In this document: piece by piece, positions 1 to 7,915 of the stretch
How positions within the stretch are numbered: the stretch's first letter is position 1
How the letters are laid out: each line of letters opens with the position of its first letter
Source: CAMPJM01 sp964440915
GTDB taxonomy: Bacteria; Bacteroidota; Bacteroidia; Cytophagales; Cyclobacteriaceae
Direction: 5' to 3'
Assembly: GCA_964440915.1 (NCBI GenBank)
Contig: CAYTTV010000056.1
Span: 1-21,193 of the forward strand
Length of the DNA: 21,193 nt
The notes under the pieces: generated by a model
What the model was told of the DNA's origin: nothing
Database searches by the model: none
Seen by the model: the letters and a program-made list of their open reading frames with translations, nothing else
Translations under genes and position numbers: made by a program

Positions 1-104
1 AAACGACTACAAAAAAGTATAAAAATTGTATAAAATAAAATTTTACATGCATTATTTATCCTTGAACCAAGAATCCCATATAAAATATGTTATGAAAAAA
101 AGTG

Positions 105-135
105 GAAAAATGCCTTTCCATATCTTTCAAGGCAT
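105..135 (-). terminator. Probable Rho-independent terminator of the aldehyde dehydrogenase gene
   Basis: A perfect 7-bp inverted repeat (ATGCCTT at 110-116, AAGGCAT at 129-135) lies about 40 bases downstream of the minus-strand stop at 176. Read on the minus strand, the stem is followed directly by a run of five T (110-106) and, after CCAC, a second T-rich stretch. The 12-base loop is long and the stem is AU-rich, so it would be a moderate terminator. Nothing else is evident in positions 1-175, which are very AT-rich. Confidence 0.5.
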
Positions 136-175
136 GTAAGTTATTAAAAAAAAAGGATATAAAACAAATTATATT

Positions 176-1720
176 TTAAAGATCGAATTTTATTCCTTGG
201 GCCAAAGGAAGTGTGGTGCCAAAGTTAATTGTATTAGTTTGTCTTCGCATATAGACTTTCCAAGCGTCAGAGCCCGACTCTCGCCCTCCACCTGTGTCTT
301 TCTCCCCGCCGAACGCACCTCCTATTTCCGCCCCTGAAGTACCTATATTCACATTGGCAATACCACAATCTGATCCTGCGTGAGACAAGAAGTATTCAGA
401 CTCCCTGAGATTCGTAGTCATAATAGCAGATGACAAGCCCTGTGGCACCCCGTTTTGCAAAGCAATGGCCTCTTCTATATCCTTATACTTGATGAGGTAA
501 AGGATCGGGGCAAAGGTTTCGTGCTGTACTATGCGGTAATGATTCTTTACTTCGTACATGGCTGGCTTTACATAGCATCCTGATTCGAACCCTTCACCAC
601 TAAGTAGGCCACCTTCTACCACTGCTTTCCCTCCTTCTTGTTTTATTTGCTCTAGAGTATCAAGATATGCCTCTACGGCCTGTTGATCAATCAGTGGCCC
701 AACATGATTATTTTCGTCTAACGGGTTGCCGATCCGCAATTGACCATACGCCTTCTGAAGCTTACGCAACATCTCATCATAGATATCTTCATGAATGATC
801 AATCTTCTGGTAGAAGTACACCGCTGTCCGGCTGTTCCCACCGCCCCAAATACAGCCCCAACCAAAGCCATATTTAAATCTGCCTCCTTGGTTATGACAA
901 TTGCGTTATTCCCTCCTAATTCCAAAAGAACCTTTCCCAACCTTTTTCCTACAGCCTGTCCCACACTTTTGCCCATTTTAGTAGACCCTGTTGCAGATAC
1001 TAGAGAAACCCTTGGGTCATTCGACAAAAGCTCACCTATCGTATAATCTCCCGAAACAAGGCAGCTTACCCCGTTAGGAATATTATTTTGTTCAAAAACA
1101 TCATTTACGATATGCTGGCAGGCCACGGCTGTCAATGGTGTTTTTTCGGAAGGCTTCCATACGCATACATTGCCGCACACCCAGGCCAACATAGCATTCC
1201 ACGACCATACTGCTACTGGAAAGTTAAAAGCAGTGATGATGCCCACTACCCCGAGGGGGTGATATTGCTCATACATCCTGTGCATTGGCCTTTCAGAATG
1301 CATGGTAAAGCCGTGCAGTTGCCGTGACAAACCTACTGCAAAATCGCAGATATCGATCATTTCCTGCACTTCCCCAAGTCCTTCCTGATAGGATTTTCCC
1401 ATTTCATAAGACACAAGCTTGCCCAAAGAAACTTTGTTCTGCCGAAGCTTATCGCCTATTTGCCTTATGATTTCACCTCGAGCAGGCGCTGGAGTAAGGC
1501 GCCAGGTTTTAAAGGCTTCTTGCGCACGGTTTATGACCTGGTCGTAAGCTGCTCCGTCGGCAATGGCCACCTTGGCTATAAGCTGGCCATCCACTGGAGA
1601 GTAAGAAGAGCGGGTATTTGCTGAGCTCAACCATTCTTTCCCGATAGCAACGCCATGATTCTCCTCTTCCAACTGAAGGATCTTTAAGGCTTCTCTTATT
1701 CCATATTGTTCTGCTACCAT
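176..1720 (-). CDS. ALDH7-family aldehyde dehydrogenase (aminoadipate-semialdehyde / piperideine-6-carboxylate dehydrogenase type)
   Basis: This 514-residue cytoplasmic protein should oxidise an aldehyde to the acid with NAD(P)+. The ALDH7 (antiquitin) family typically acts on alpha-aminoadipate semialdehyde in lysine breakdown. Visible residues are the oxyanion Asn166 in AFNFP, the cofactor-binding Lys189 in WKPSE, general base Glu267 in LELGGNN and catalytic Cys301 in GQRCTSTRR. The C-terminal block with NIGTSGAEIGGAFGG, then GGRESGSD and RRQTNTINF, is characteristic of the antiquitin branch rather than of other ALDHs. Length is normal and all catalytic residues are present. The start is an ATG 48 bp after the HAD gene, so it is probably the last gene of a DoxX-HAD-ALDH transcript ending at the hairpin at 105-135. 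No other lysine-catabolic gene is in view, so the physiological substrate is inferred from the family alone. Confidence 0.9.
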   Translation of the reverse strand: MVAEQYGIREALKILQLEEENHGVAIGKEWLSSANTRSSYSPVDGQLIAKVAIADGAAYDQVINRAQEAFKTWRLTPAPARGEIIRQIGDKLRQNKVSLGKLVSYEMGKSYQEGLGEVQEMIDICDFAVGLSRQLHGFTMHSERPMHRMYEQYHPLGVVGIITAFNFPVAVWSWNAMLAWVCGNVCVWKPSEKTPLTAVACQHIVNDVFEQNNIPNGVSCLVSGDYTIGELLSNDPRVSLVSATGSTKMGKSVGQAVGKRLGKVLLELGGNNAIVITKEADLNMALVGAVFGAVGTAGQRCTSTRRLIIHEDIYDEMLRKLQKAYGQLRIGNPLDENNHVGPLIDQQAVEAYLDTLEQIKQEGGKAVVEGGLLSGEGFESGCYVKPAMYEVKNHYRIVQHETFAPILYLIKYKDIEEAIALQNGVPQGLSSAIMTTNLRESEYFLSHAGSDCGIANVNIGTSGAEIGGAFGGEKDTGGGRESGSDAWKVYMRRQTNTINFGTTLPLAQGIKFDL

Positions 1721-1768
1721 ATCTGATGCTTTTGTGGTGAAAAATTATTAGGGTTTTTGATGAACTTC

Positions 1769-2419
1769 TTAAACAAGTTCGGTATAGTCTCGGACAAACT
1801 TTATCACATTGGTATATTGCTTAAACTCCTCCTCATCATGCATTGTAGTGAGTACTACACAGGGCATGCCTGCATTTTCTGCCGCTTCCACTCCTTTTGG
1901 TGCATCTTCAAACACAACACAATCAGATGGTTGCACTTTTAAAAGCTGTGCTCCTTTCAGAAAGGTTTCGGGATGAGGCTTGCTCTCAAAAACGTCATCC
2001 GCGCTCACAATGGCATCGAAATACTGGCGTACATTGAGGTTGTCCAAAACAAAATCTATATTGAAAGTAATGGCTGCACTTCCTATTGCCATACGTGTTC
2101 CTTGCTGTTTAGCCTGTTTCAGAAACTGGTCTAAGCCTGTTATAAGCCTCAGGTGTGGCCTAAAAGCTTCCTGATAACGGCGTTCCTTTTCCAGAGAGAT
2201 TTCCAAAGTTCTTTCGGCAGTGAAGTATTCTTTTCCAAACACCCTATCCAACAACTCGGAATTTTTCCCATACATCTGTGCTTTTGTCTCTTCTACTGTG
2301 ATCTGGGCACCCAAATCTTCAGTCAATATCTTATGCCAGGCAATAGTATGGTACTGCATATCATCTATCATCGTTCCGTTCAAATCAAATAGGAACGCCT
2401 TCGCGGGAATATCCTTCAT
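1769..2419 (-). CDS. HAD-superfamily hydrolase, beta-phosphoglucomutase-like subfamily, with Asn at the acid/base position
   Basis: This 216-residue cytoplasmic HAD protein has a C1-type helical cap, the size and layout of beta-phosphoglucomutases and small sugar-phosphate phosphatases. Motif I is FDLNGT with nucleophile Asp12. The residue two further on, normally the Asp acid/base, is Asn14 (codon AAC, read from the DNA). Motif II is Ser114 in AIGSA, motif III is Lys147 in ESKPHPETF, and motif IV is Glu171-Asp172 in CVVFEDAPKG, so the rest of the site is intact. It sits 8 bp downstream of doxX and 48 bp upstream of the aldehyde dehydrogenase, which indicates co-transcription. A GH13 alpha-glucosidase further upstream would suit a beta-phosphoglucomutase role, but no maltose phosphorylase is seen and the Asn makes mutase activity doubtful. 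A phosphatase or a divergent subfamily is equally likely. Confidence 0.8.
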   Translation of the reverse strand: MKDIPAKAFLFDLNGTMIDDMQYHTIAWHKILTEDLGAQITVEETKAQMYGKNSELLDRVFGKEYFTAERTLEISLEKERRYQEAFRPHLRLITGLDQFLKQAKQQGTRMAIGSAAITFNIDFVLDNLNVRQYFDAIVSADDVFESKPHPETFLKGAQLLKVQPSDCVVFEDAPKGVEAAENAGMPCVVLTTMHDEEEFKQYTNVIKFVRDYTELV

Positions 2420-2427
2420 TATCTTAT

Positions 2428-2838
2428 TTATTTTTTATTGATGGCTTGGTCGACAGAGTATTTACCAGCCCCTGTTACCAATAAAGTAATGTATATGAGT
2501 AAATATAATAGGGGCATTTCTTGATATGAGAAAGGATCATTAGCATGGACGATAAAGGCTGCTGTGGCCATGGTGATGATGAGCGGTATGGTGGCAAGCC
2601 TGGTCGCCAATCCCAACATGATCAGTATAGAACAGAATGCCTCGGCGAAAGTGGCTAAAATAAGGGATGTGGTAGCTCCCATACCCAACGGATCGCCAAA
2701 CTGCATATTACCGTCTATTATCTTCATGAGCTTAGGGAGGCCATGTGTGAGCATAAGTGCGGATGCCCCTATCCTCAAAATCAACAACCACAAATGCAAC
2801 CACTTCTGTTGGTAGCCAGTGCTAAAAATTGTTTTCAT
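2428..2838 (-). CDS. DoxX family membrane protein
   Basis: This 136-residue protein has four hydrophobic segments at about residues 17-37, 55-75, 80-98 and 108-125. It carries the DoxX-family pattern: an Arg-Ile-Gly in the first helix, then THGLPKL before the loop (about 31-40), and EAFCSILIMLGLATRLA in the second and third helices. Members are small inner-membrane proteins, some linked to quinone or thiol redox chemistry; no specific function can be read here. The ATG start is preceded by two consensus-like -7 boxes at 2870-2887. It appears to be the first gene of a three-gene transcript with the HAD protein (8-bp gap) and the aldehyde dehydrogenase. Confidence 0.85.
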   Translation of the reverse strand: MKTIFSTGYQQKWLHLWLLILRIGASALMLTHGLPKLMKIIDGNMQFGDPLGMGATTSLILATFAEAFCSILIMLGLATRLATIPLIITMATAAFIVHANDPFSYQEMPLLYLLIYITLLVTGAGKYSVDQAINKK

Positions 2839-2869
2839 ATGTTAAATTTTTGATGTTGGTTATAAATTA

Positions 2870-2887
2870 CAAACTTATCCAAATATA
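2870..2887 (-). promoter_or_regulatory. Candidate Bacteroidota promoter (-7 boxes) for doxX-HAD-ALDH
   Basis: Two matches to the Bacteroidota -7 consensus TAnnTTTG lie close together on the minus strand: TATATTTG at 2887-2880 and TAAGTTTG at 2877-2870. The nearer one would put transcription start near 2865, giving a leader of roughly 26 nt before the ATG at 2838. A good -33 TTTG at the usual spacing is not clear, so the call rests on the -7 boxes and their position. The rest of the 152-bp spacer to the alpha-glucosidase stop has no evident terminator, so read-through from that gene is possible. Confidence 0.4.
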
Positions 2888-2990
2888 GAAAACTTTCTAG
2901 CAAGCGAAGTTGATGTATTTAAAGCCGCAGATTTTATGCTTATTGGCCATGAAACTCATTATCATATACTTCCCTCTTTATGGCTATTGT

Positions 2991-4598
2991 TCATTTGATG
3001 CGCACCACTATTCCTTCATCGCCCGCCAGATTAATTGTACCTTCTAAGTACACTCCCTCCAGTTCTGGGTATGTCGCCACTTCAACCACTCCCTCAAGCT
3101 TCATGTGATGGGGCTTAAAGTAACAGGGCCTATGGGAAAGGTTCAGCACAATCAAAAAACGATGGTGGCCTTCTAGTTCCCTGATGTAAGCAATCATCTG
3201 GTTATCAGAAAAAACAGGCTTATAATTTCCCACCATCAAGGAAGGCTCTTGTTGGCGCAAGCTGATCATACGTCTATACAAGGAGAGAAAGGAGTATTTA
3301 TCTTCCCGCTGGTTCTCTACATTTTCCCTATGTGCCATTTTGTCCAATCTCAGCCAAGGCTTTGCTGTAGTAAACCCGGCATTGGTTCCTGTATCCCATT
3401 GCATCGGCGTTCTGGCAGGATCCCTGCTAAGGTTTTTATCAGGCATATTAAGTCCTTGTGGGTCTTGCACTTCCTCAAATGGGATAGGCACATCTCGCAT
3501 GCCTATCTCCTCACCGAAATAAATTGTAGGCGTGCCTCTGAGCGTAAGCAACAACATAGCTGCCACTTTAGCCTGTCCTATTCCCACACGGCTCGCTATC
3601 CTTGTTTGGTCATGATTTCCCAAGACCCAATTGGGCCAACCCTCTGCTGGCAAGGCCCCCTCATATTCATCTATTGCAGAAGCAATCACCTGGGAGTCCC
3701 ATGGAACGGACAAAAGCAAGAAGTTAAAAGGTAAGTGGGCGCCTTTCCTCTCAAAACCATAATAGGTCACCAATTTATCGATAGGCAAATAAATCTCCCC
3801 AATCATCATCCGTTCGCCATATTCATCCAACACCTTCCGCATGGCGGCAACAATATCGTGCACTTCAGGCTGGTCGGTGGAATATACAGGCAACAGCTTG
3901 TTATAGGTGGCCATATGGTCTTCATAATGTGGATTTTTAGGGTTATCTCTAAACTGCTGATCTTTTATCATATGCCACATCACATCTACCCTAAAGCCAT
4001 CTACGCCTTTGTCCAGCCAAAATCGCATTACATTGAACATGGCTTCTTGCACCTCCTCGTTACGCCAATTGAGATCGGGTTGTTCTTTTAAAAAGCCATG
4101 GTAATAATACTGTTCTGTTTTTTGATCCCACTCCCATCCACTGCCTCCGAAAACACTTAACCAGTTGTTGGGTGGGCTCCCGTCCTCTTTTGGATCTTTC
4201 CATATATACCAGTCGCGCTTAGGGTTATCACGGGAAGATCGAGAAGCTAAAAACCACGGATGTTGGTCGGAAGTATGATTAGGCACTAGGTCTAAGATCA
4301 GTTTCATTCCACGGCCATGAATTTCATTAAGCAATATGTCAAAGTCTTCTATTGTGCCAAAAATGGGGTGTATGTCCGTATAATCAGCAATGTCATAGCC
4401 AAAATCGGCCATAGGAGAAGGATAAATAGGAGAAATCCAAACCGCTTTTATGCCTAACCATTGGAGATAATCTAACCGCTGTTTGATTCCATTCAAATCA
4501 CCAATGCCGTCATTATTGCTATCTTGAAAAGACCTTGGATAGATTTGGTAAATAATTTCTCGCTGCCACCAAAGGTGCTTGTGTGTTTCTTTGATCAT
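2991..4598 (-). CDS. Cytoplasmic GH13 alpha-glucosidase / oligo-glucosidase
   Basis: This 535-residue GH13 enzyme begins directly with the barrel (WWQREIIYQIYPRSF) and has no signal peptide, so it should act in the cytoplasm on imported malto- or isomalto-oligosaccharides. The calcium-type loop DSNNDGIGDL is at 26-35. Conserved region I is DLVPNH (103-108), region V is QPDLN (173-177), and region II is GFRVD with nucleophile Asp205. Region III is IGEIY with acid/base Glu268, and region IV is LGNHD with Asp330. The block SRDPARTPMQW further on is typical of the alpha-glucosidase branch. Region II continuing into MWHMIKD resembles the GH13_30-like group, a tentative subfamily guess. Linkage specificity cannot be fixed. 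The gene is divergent from the PorE-like gene across a 245-bp region containing a palindrome (4658-4685). Confidence 0.92.
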   Translation of the reverse strand: MIKETHKHLWWQREIIYQIYPRSFQDSNNDGIGDLNGIKQRLDYLQWLGIKAVWISPIYPSPMADFGYDIADYTDIHPIFGTIEDFDILLNEIHGRGMKLILDLVPNHTSDQHPWFLASRSSRDNPKRDWYIWKDPKEDGSPPNNWLSVFGGSGWEWDQKTEQYYYHGFLKEQPDLNWRNEEVQEAMFNVMRFWLDKGVDGFRVDVMWHMIKDQQFRDNPKNPHYEDHMATYNKLLPVYSTDQPEVHDIVAAMRKVLDEYGERMMIGEIYLPIDKLVTYYGFERKGAHLPFNFLLLSVPWDSQVIASAIDEYEGALPAEGWPNWVLGNHDQTRIASRVGIGQAKVAAMLLLTLRGTPTIYFGEEIGMRDVPIPFEEVQDPQGLNMPDKNLSRDPARTPMQWDTGTNAGFTTAKPWLRLDKMAHRENVENQREDKYSFLSLYRRMISLRQQEPSLMVGNYKPVFSDNQMIAYIRELEGHHRFLIVLNLSHRPCYFKPHHMKLEGVVEVATYPELEGVYLEGTINLAGDEGIVVRIK

Positions 4599-4655
4599 TA
4601 CCGAAGCGCTCTAATGAAAATAAAAAGCTAACACGCACGAATGGTGATTGTTTAC

Positions 4656-4690
4656 AGTTGTATCCCACCTACTGACCTGATACAAACCTG
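4656..4690. promoter_or_regulatory. Operator-like inverted repeat between alpha-glucosidase and the PorE-like gene
   Basis: The perfect 7-bp arms TTGTATC (4658-4664) and GATACAA (4679-4685) are separated by 14 bp, so the arm centres are 21 bp apart, about two helical turns. The similarity extends outward imperfectly (ACAG before the left arm, CCTGT after the right arm). It lies about 60-90 bp upstream of the minus-strand alpha-glucosidase ATG, where a transcription factor site would be expected. No cognate regulator is encoded nearby, so the role is inferred. The rest of 4599-4843 is AT-rich, with no clear TTTG/TAnnTTTG pair. Confidence 0.3.
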
Positions 4691-4807
4691 TCATCTTTGC
4701 CGATTTAAGATATATAATCGCACATGTAAGAAACGGGCTTCCCTTTGTGGACTTTAAATATTTAATAATTGCATTTTTGTTCACACATATTTTATTTTTA
4801 GACGTGC

Positions 4808-4832
4808 AATTCCGTAATTCTACGGTGGAATT
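4808..4832 (+). other. Nested inverted repeat in the leader of the PorE-like gene
   Basis: Just upstream of the ATG at 4844 lie CCGTA (4812-4816) and TACGG (4821-4825), a 5-bp stem with a 4-base loop. An overlapping outer pair, AATTCC (4808-4813) and GGAATT (4827-4832), could form instead. A T run follows (4831-4835). In the plus-strand mRNA this could be a leader hairpin or a weak early terminator. Its short length means chance cannot be excluded. Confidence 0.25.
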
Positions 4833-4843
4833 TTTATAAAAAT

Positions 4844-6832
4844 ATGATCGCTTCATTGAACATATGGGTTTCCGAACATATTAAAAAGGTTATTTTCACC
4901 ATTTCCCTTCTACTTTTACCTATACTCCTTTGTGGCCAAAGTTTCAACAAACTTGTTAAGCAGGGAAACAAGCAGTACAATAGAGGCAACATCAATTTAG
5001 CCTTAGACCATTACCTCCAAGCAGAGCAAATCGAACCAGGCAATGTTGACCTCAACTTTTATATAGGACGGGCCTACTTACTTACAGAATACAAGCATAG
5101 GGCACTGGGCTATCTATCGAAAGTGGCTAAACTCGCCCCCAATCTCGATCCATATCTGCAATATTTCTTAGGGGTAGCCTGCCAACACAACTACCTCTTT
5201 GAGGATGCCATTGTGCATTTCGATCGTTTTGGTAACATTCACCGCAATCATAAGGAAATCGCCCTTCAGAAAATAAAGGAATGCCAAAGCGCTGATTCTC
5301 TCATCAGGACGCCTGTGGCTGTAGATATTCAGAACCTAGGGCCAGCGATCAACTCCCCTGAGCATGAATATGTACCCATAATTACGCCCGATGAGTCCAT
5401 ACTTGTTTTCACATCCCGCCGAGAAGGCTCGACTGGAGGCTTAAGAACGAAAGATAACGAGCTATATGAAGACATTTATATTAGCCATAACCTTGGGAAC
5501 GGGCAATGGTCACAAGCAAAACCAATCAGTAAAAATATCAACACGAACTACCATGATGCCACAGCGGCAATTTCGGCAGATGGCAAAGAACTTTATTTAT
5601 ACAGAGAAGATGGAGAAGGAGACATTTTCATTTCTGTCTTCGACGGGACTACATGGAGTGAACCTGAGGCATTGCCCTACCCTATCAACACTAATTATTG
5701 GGAGACGGGCATGTCGGTAACACCTGACGGCAAAAAAGTTTACTTCTCCAGCGACCGATCTGGTGGCTATGGAGGACTCGACATTTATATGAGCACAAAG
5801 CAACCAGATGGAAGCTGGAGCACCCCACAAAACCTGGGTCCTAAAATAAACACCGAAGGGCATGAAGATTCTCCATTCATTCATCCCGATCTCCAAACAC
5901 TCTTTTTCAGCTCCGATGGGCATCCCGGCTTGGGCGGTTATGACGTATTTAAAAGCGAGTGGGTCAATGGTGAATGGCAACAGCCGGAAAACATGGGATA
6001 CCCCATCAACTCTCCAGACAACAATTTTCATTTTATCATGACGGGCGACCGCAAGCATGGCTACTATTCTTCCATCCAGGAAGATGGACATGGCAAATCT
6101 GACATATACCGCATCACATTTCTGGATCTTACCCTACAGCCGCTTTTGGAAGCCCCAAGGCAGAGCATAGCAAGAGGCCTTGTGTTGACCAAGGAAGACA
6201 GTTTAACGGCAACAGCCTATTATTCTGGCCAATTGTTGAATAGCCAAAATGATCAGCCTCTATCCGGTCTTGTCAGCATCTCCCACCTCACTACTGGCGA
6301 GCTTATCGCCGAAACCGAATCAGGAGAAGATGGACATTTTACCATTATTATCCCTGAAGAAGGCACGTACGGACTTAGTGCAGAAGTAAAAGGCTATTTG
6401 ATCCACTCTCGCAAGATAAAGCTGGCCAAACAAAACGAACAGCAAAAGATCGTTACAAAAATACGGCTGAGTCCTATTGAGGTGGGCACTACAGCCATTA
6501 TGGCCAATATATTCTTTGACTTTGGCAAAGCCAGCCTTCAAACCGAGTCCATTTCAGAATTGGAAAAGATTAGGGACTTTTTGAATAACATCCCTACTTT
6601 GCAGCTCCAGATCAATGGGCATACGGACAATGTCGGGAATGCCAATGCGAACAAGGCCCTTTCCCGAAGACGGGCGCAAGCTGTTGTAGATTACCTGGTC
6701 TTAAATGGCATATCCTCCGACCGACTTTCGGTGATGGGGTACGGTCAAGAAAGGCCTTTGGTTTCTAATGATGATGAAGAAGATGGTCGGGAATTGAACA
6801 GACGGACAGAAATTGAAGTTGTTTCATTTTAG
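4844..6832 (+). CDS. Exported TPR / beta-propeller / OmpA-domain protein, PorE-like
   Basis: This 662-residue envelope protein has a signal peptide (hydrophobic core about 16-30, likely cleaved near CGQ-SFN). There is a Cys in the signal region but no proper lipobox. TPR-like helices span about 34-135. A PD40/WD40-like beta-propeller spans about 165-420, with repeated blades of the type SPDG..YFSSDR.GG.GG.DIY. A carboxypeptidase-regulatory-like beta-sandwich covers about 450-530 and an OmpA C-terminal domain about 550-662. The OmpA domain keeps NGHTDN and LSRRRAQAV, placing Asp595 and Arg610 at the spacing of the diaminopimelate-binding pair, so it should anchor to peptidoglycan. This domain order matches PorE, a T9SS component, but Bacteroidota carry several such paralogues, often beside PorP/SprF genes, and none is adjacent here. 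The role is therefore either T9SS-linked or general envelope anchoring. Confidence 0.85.
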   Translation: MIASLNIWVSEHIKKVIFTISLLLLPILLCGQSFNKLVKQGNKQYNRGNINLALDHYLQAEQIEPGNVDLNFYIGRAYLLTEYKHRALGYLSKVAKLAPNLDPYLQYFLGVACQHNYLFEDAIVHFDRFGNIHRNHKEIALQKIKECQSADSLIRTPVAVDIQNLGPAINSPEHEYVPIITPDESILVFTSRREGSTGGLRTKDNELYEDIYISHNLGNGQWSQAKPISKNINTNYHDATAAISADGKELYLYREDGEGDIFISVFDGTTWSEPEALPYPINTNYWETGMSVTPDGKKVYFSSDRSGGYGGLDIYMSTKQPDGSWSTPQNLGPKINTEGHEDSPFIHPDLQTLFFSSDGHPGLGGYDVFKSEWVNGEWQQPENMGYPINSPDNNFHFIMTGDRKHGYYSSIQEDGHGKSDIYRITFLDLTLQPLLEAPRQSIARGLVLTKEDSLTATAYYSGQLLNSQNDQPLSGLVSISHLTTGELIAETESGEDGHFTIIIPEEGTYGLSAEVKGYLIHSRKIKLAKQNEQQKIVTKIRLSPIEVGTTAIMANIFFDFGKASLQTESISELEKIRDFLNNIPTLQLQINGHTDNVGNANANKALSRRRAQAVVDYLVLNGISSDRLSVMGYGQERPLVSNDDEEDGRELNRRTEIEVVSF

Positions 6833-6852
6833 GAAAGCTAGCCCATCGTAAC

Positions 6853-7815
6853 TCACATACGACTCACCCATCGCCGTACCGGAATAAGGATGGCGACCCA
6901 TATAATTTCACAAACCACAAAAAAAACGCCTGTCTCTGGAGGAAAATACAGGAAACTAATCACCACCCCTAGTGCCACATTATTGGCTCCAGAATTAAAC
7001 AACAAGGCAATCCTATCGGCTTTAGGGGCCTTGAAAAACACAGCCCACCCTACAGCGTAAAGCAACACAAAACTACAAACCCCTACTATAAAAGAAGGCA
7101 AAATCTGTCCTGGCTCGGTCAGGAGTACAGGACGGTACTCCGCTATGGCCAACGCAAAGATCAAGGATATGCCTACGATGGAAATAAAAGAATCTTGCTT
7201 TTGGATCCAACTGCTTATCGTTTGATTTCTGCGAAGCGGCAAATGGAACAAATATGGCAAAATGACCGTGACAAAAAGTGTAAAGAATAGGTACATCTTA
7301 TCTACTTGCAAAGCTTCCCCAATGACCCAACTGCTCAAGAACGGCAGTATAAAAGGGGCAAAGAAGCTGCTGATTATCAACAGTGCTAGCGCCAAGGTGA
7401 TGTTTCCCTTAAAAACATTGGTAAATGCTGGTGCACTTACTCCTCCTGGAAGTACTGCAAGTAAAAATATGTTTGTGGCATAAAACGCTGAAAATGGCTT
7501 AATGGCCAAAAACAACAATACCGGTAAAATCAAAAACCTAAAAATGTAAAAAAGAACAACCTTTTGGGTTTGTGACTTAAAAAACGAAGGAGAAAAATCT
7601 ACCTTAAAGGATGATGAAAAGATTATTATAAACAATACCAACAAGATCAACGGGCCAGAGAGCTTGCCAGGAGCAGGCAAAATGAACCCGGCGATAGTCG
7701 CCGCAAAAAGGATCAGATTGAAATTATTTTTAGCAAAATCATTCATGCGCCGCAAAAGTAAAGAAGATATCGGCAAAATTCCTGCTTTATTCCAATTCCT
7801 TCTGAGTCTATCCAT
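6853..7815 (-). CDS. Bile acid:sodium symporter (BASS/SBF) family membrane transporter
   Basis: This protein of up to 320 residues has about nine hydrophobic segments. It carries two family-like motifs: LPGGVSAPAFTNVFKGN in the middle, and LLFNSGANNVALGVVIS near the C-terminus, where the Na+-site helices cross over in BASS folds. The family couples sodium to uptake or export of organic anions; the substrate is not predictable. The first 23 residues are Arg-rich and precede a second ATG (7746) that starts MNDFAKNN just before the first helix. A TACTTTTG box immediately upstream of 7746 and a palindrome at 7818-7830 make 7746 a serious alternative start. The gene is convergent with the PorE-like gene (20-bp gap, no clear terminator) and divergent from icmF. 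Confidence 0.8.
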   Translation of the reverse strand: MDRLRRNWNKAGILPISSLLLRRMNDFAKNNFNLILFAATIAGFILPAPGKLSGPLILLVLFIIIFSSSFKVDFSPSFFKSQTQKVVLFYIFRFLILPVLLFLAIKPFSAFYATNIFLLAVLPGGVSAPAFTNVFKGNITLALALLIISSFFAPFILPFLSSWVIGEALQVDKMYLFFTLFVTVILPYLFHLPLRRNQTISSWIQKQDSFISIVGISLIFALAIAEYRPVLLTEPGQILPSFIVGVCSFVLLYAVGWAVFFKAPKADRIALLFNSGANNVALGVVISFLYFPPETGVFFVVCEIIWVAILIPVRRWVSRM

Positions 7816-7817
7816 TT

Positions 7818-7830
7818 ATCTTGACAAGAT
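7818..7830. promoter_or_regulatory. Perfect 13-bp palindrome (candidate operator) between the BASS transporter and icmF
   Basis: ATCTTGACAAGAT is a perfect 6-1-6 inverted repeat in the roughly 100-bp divergent region between the minus-strand transporter and the plus-strand icmF. It is the size of a typical site for a dimeric winged-helix or TetR/MarR-like repressor. If the transporter starts at 7815, the site lies immediately next to its ATG; if at 7746, it lies about 70 bp upstream, a more normal position. No regulator gene is nearby. Confidence 0.35.
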
Positions 7831-7915
7831 GCAGCCGCCCGCCCCTAGCATTCTGGGCAAATTGGCATAGAAACTATTTTGTCTTAATTTTACCTTGTTA
7901 ATTTTTGGAAATTTT

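Noticed and set aside
795..1327. Plus-strand ORFs opposite the aldehyde dehydrogenase, and similar ones opposite icmF and the amylases
   Set aside because: They are shadows of strongly conserved coding sequence on the other strand, with no recognisable domain.
4611..4856. An 81-residue minus-strand ORF in the divergent spacer
   Set aside because: It covers the regulatory region and the start of the PorE-like gene, has no recognisable domain and an AT-driven composition.
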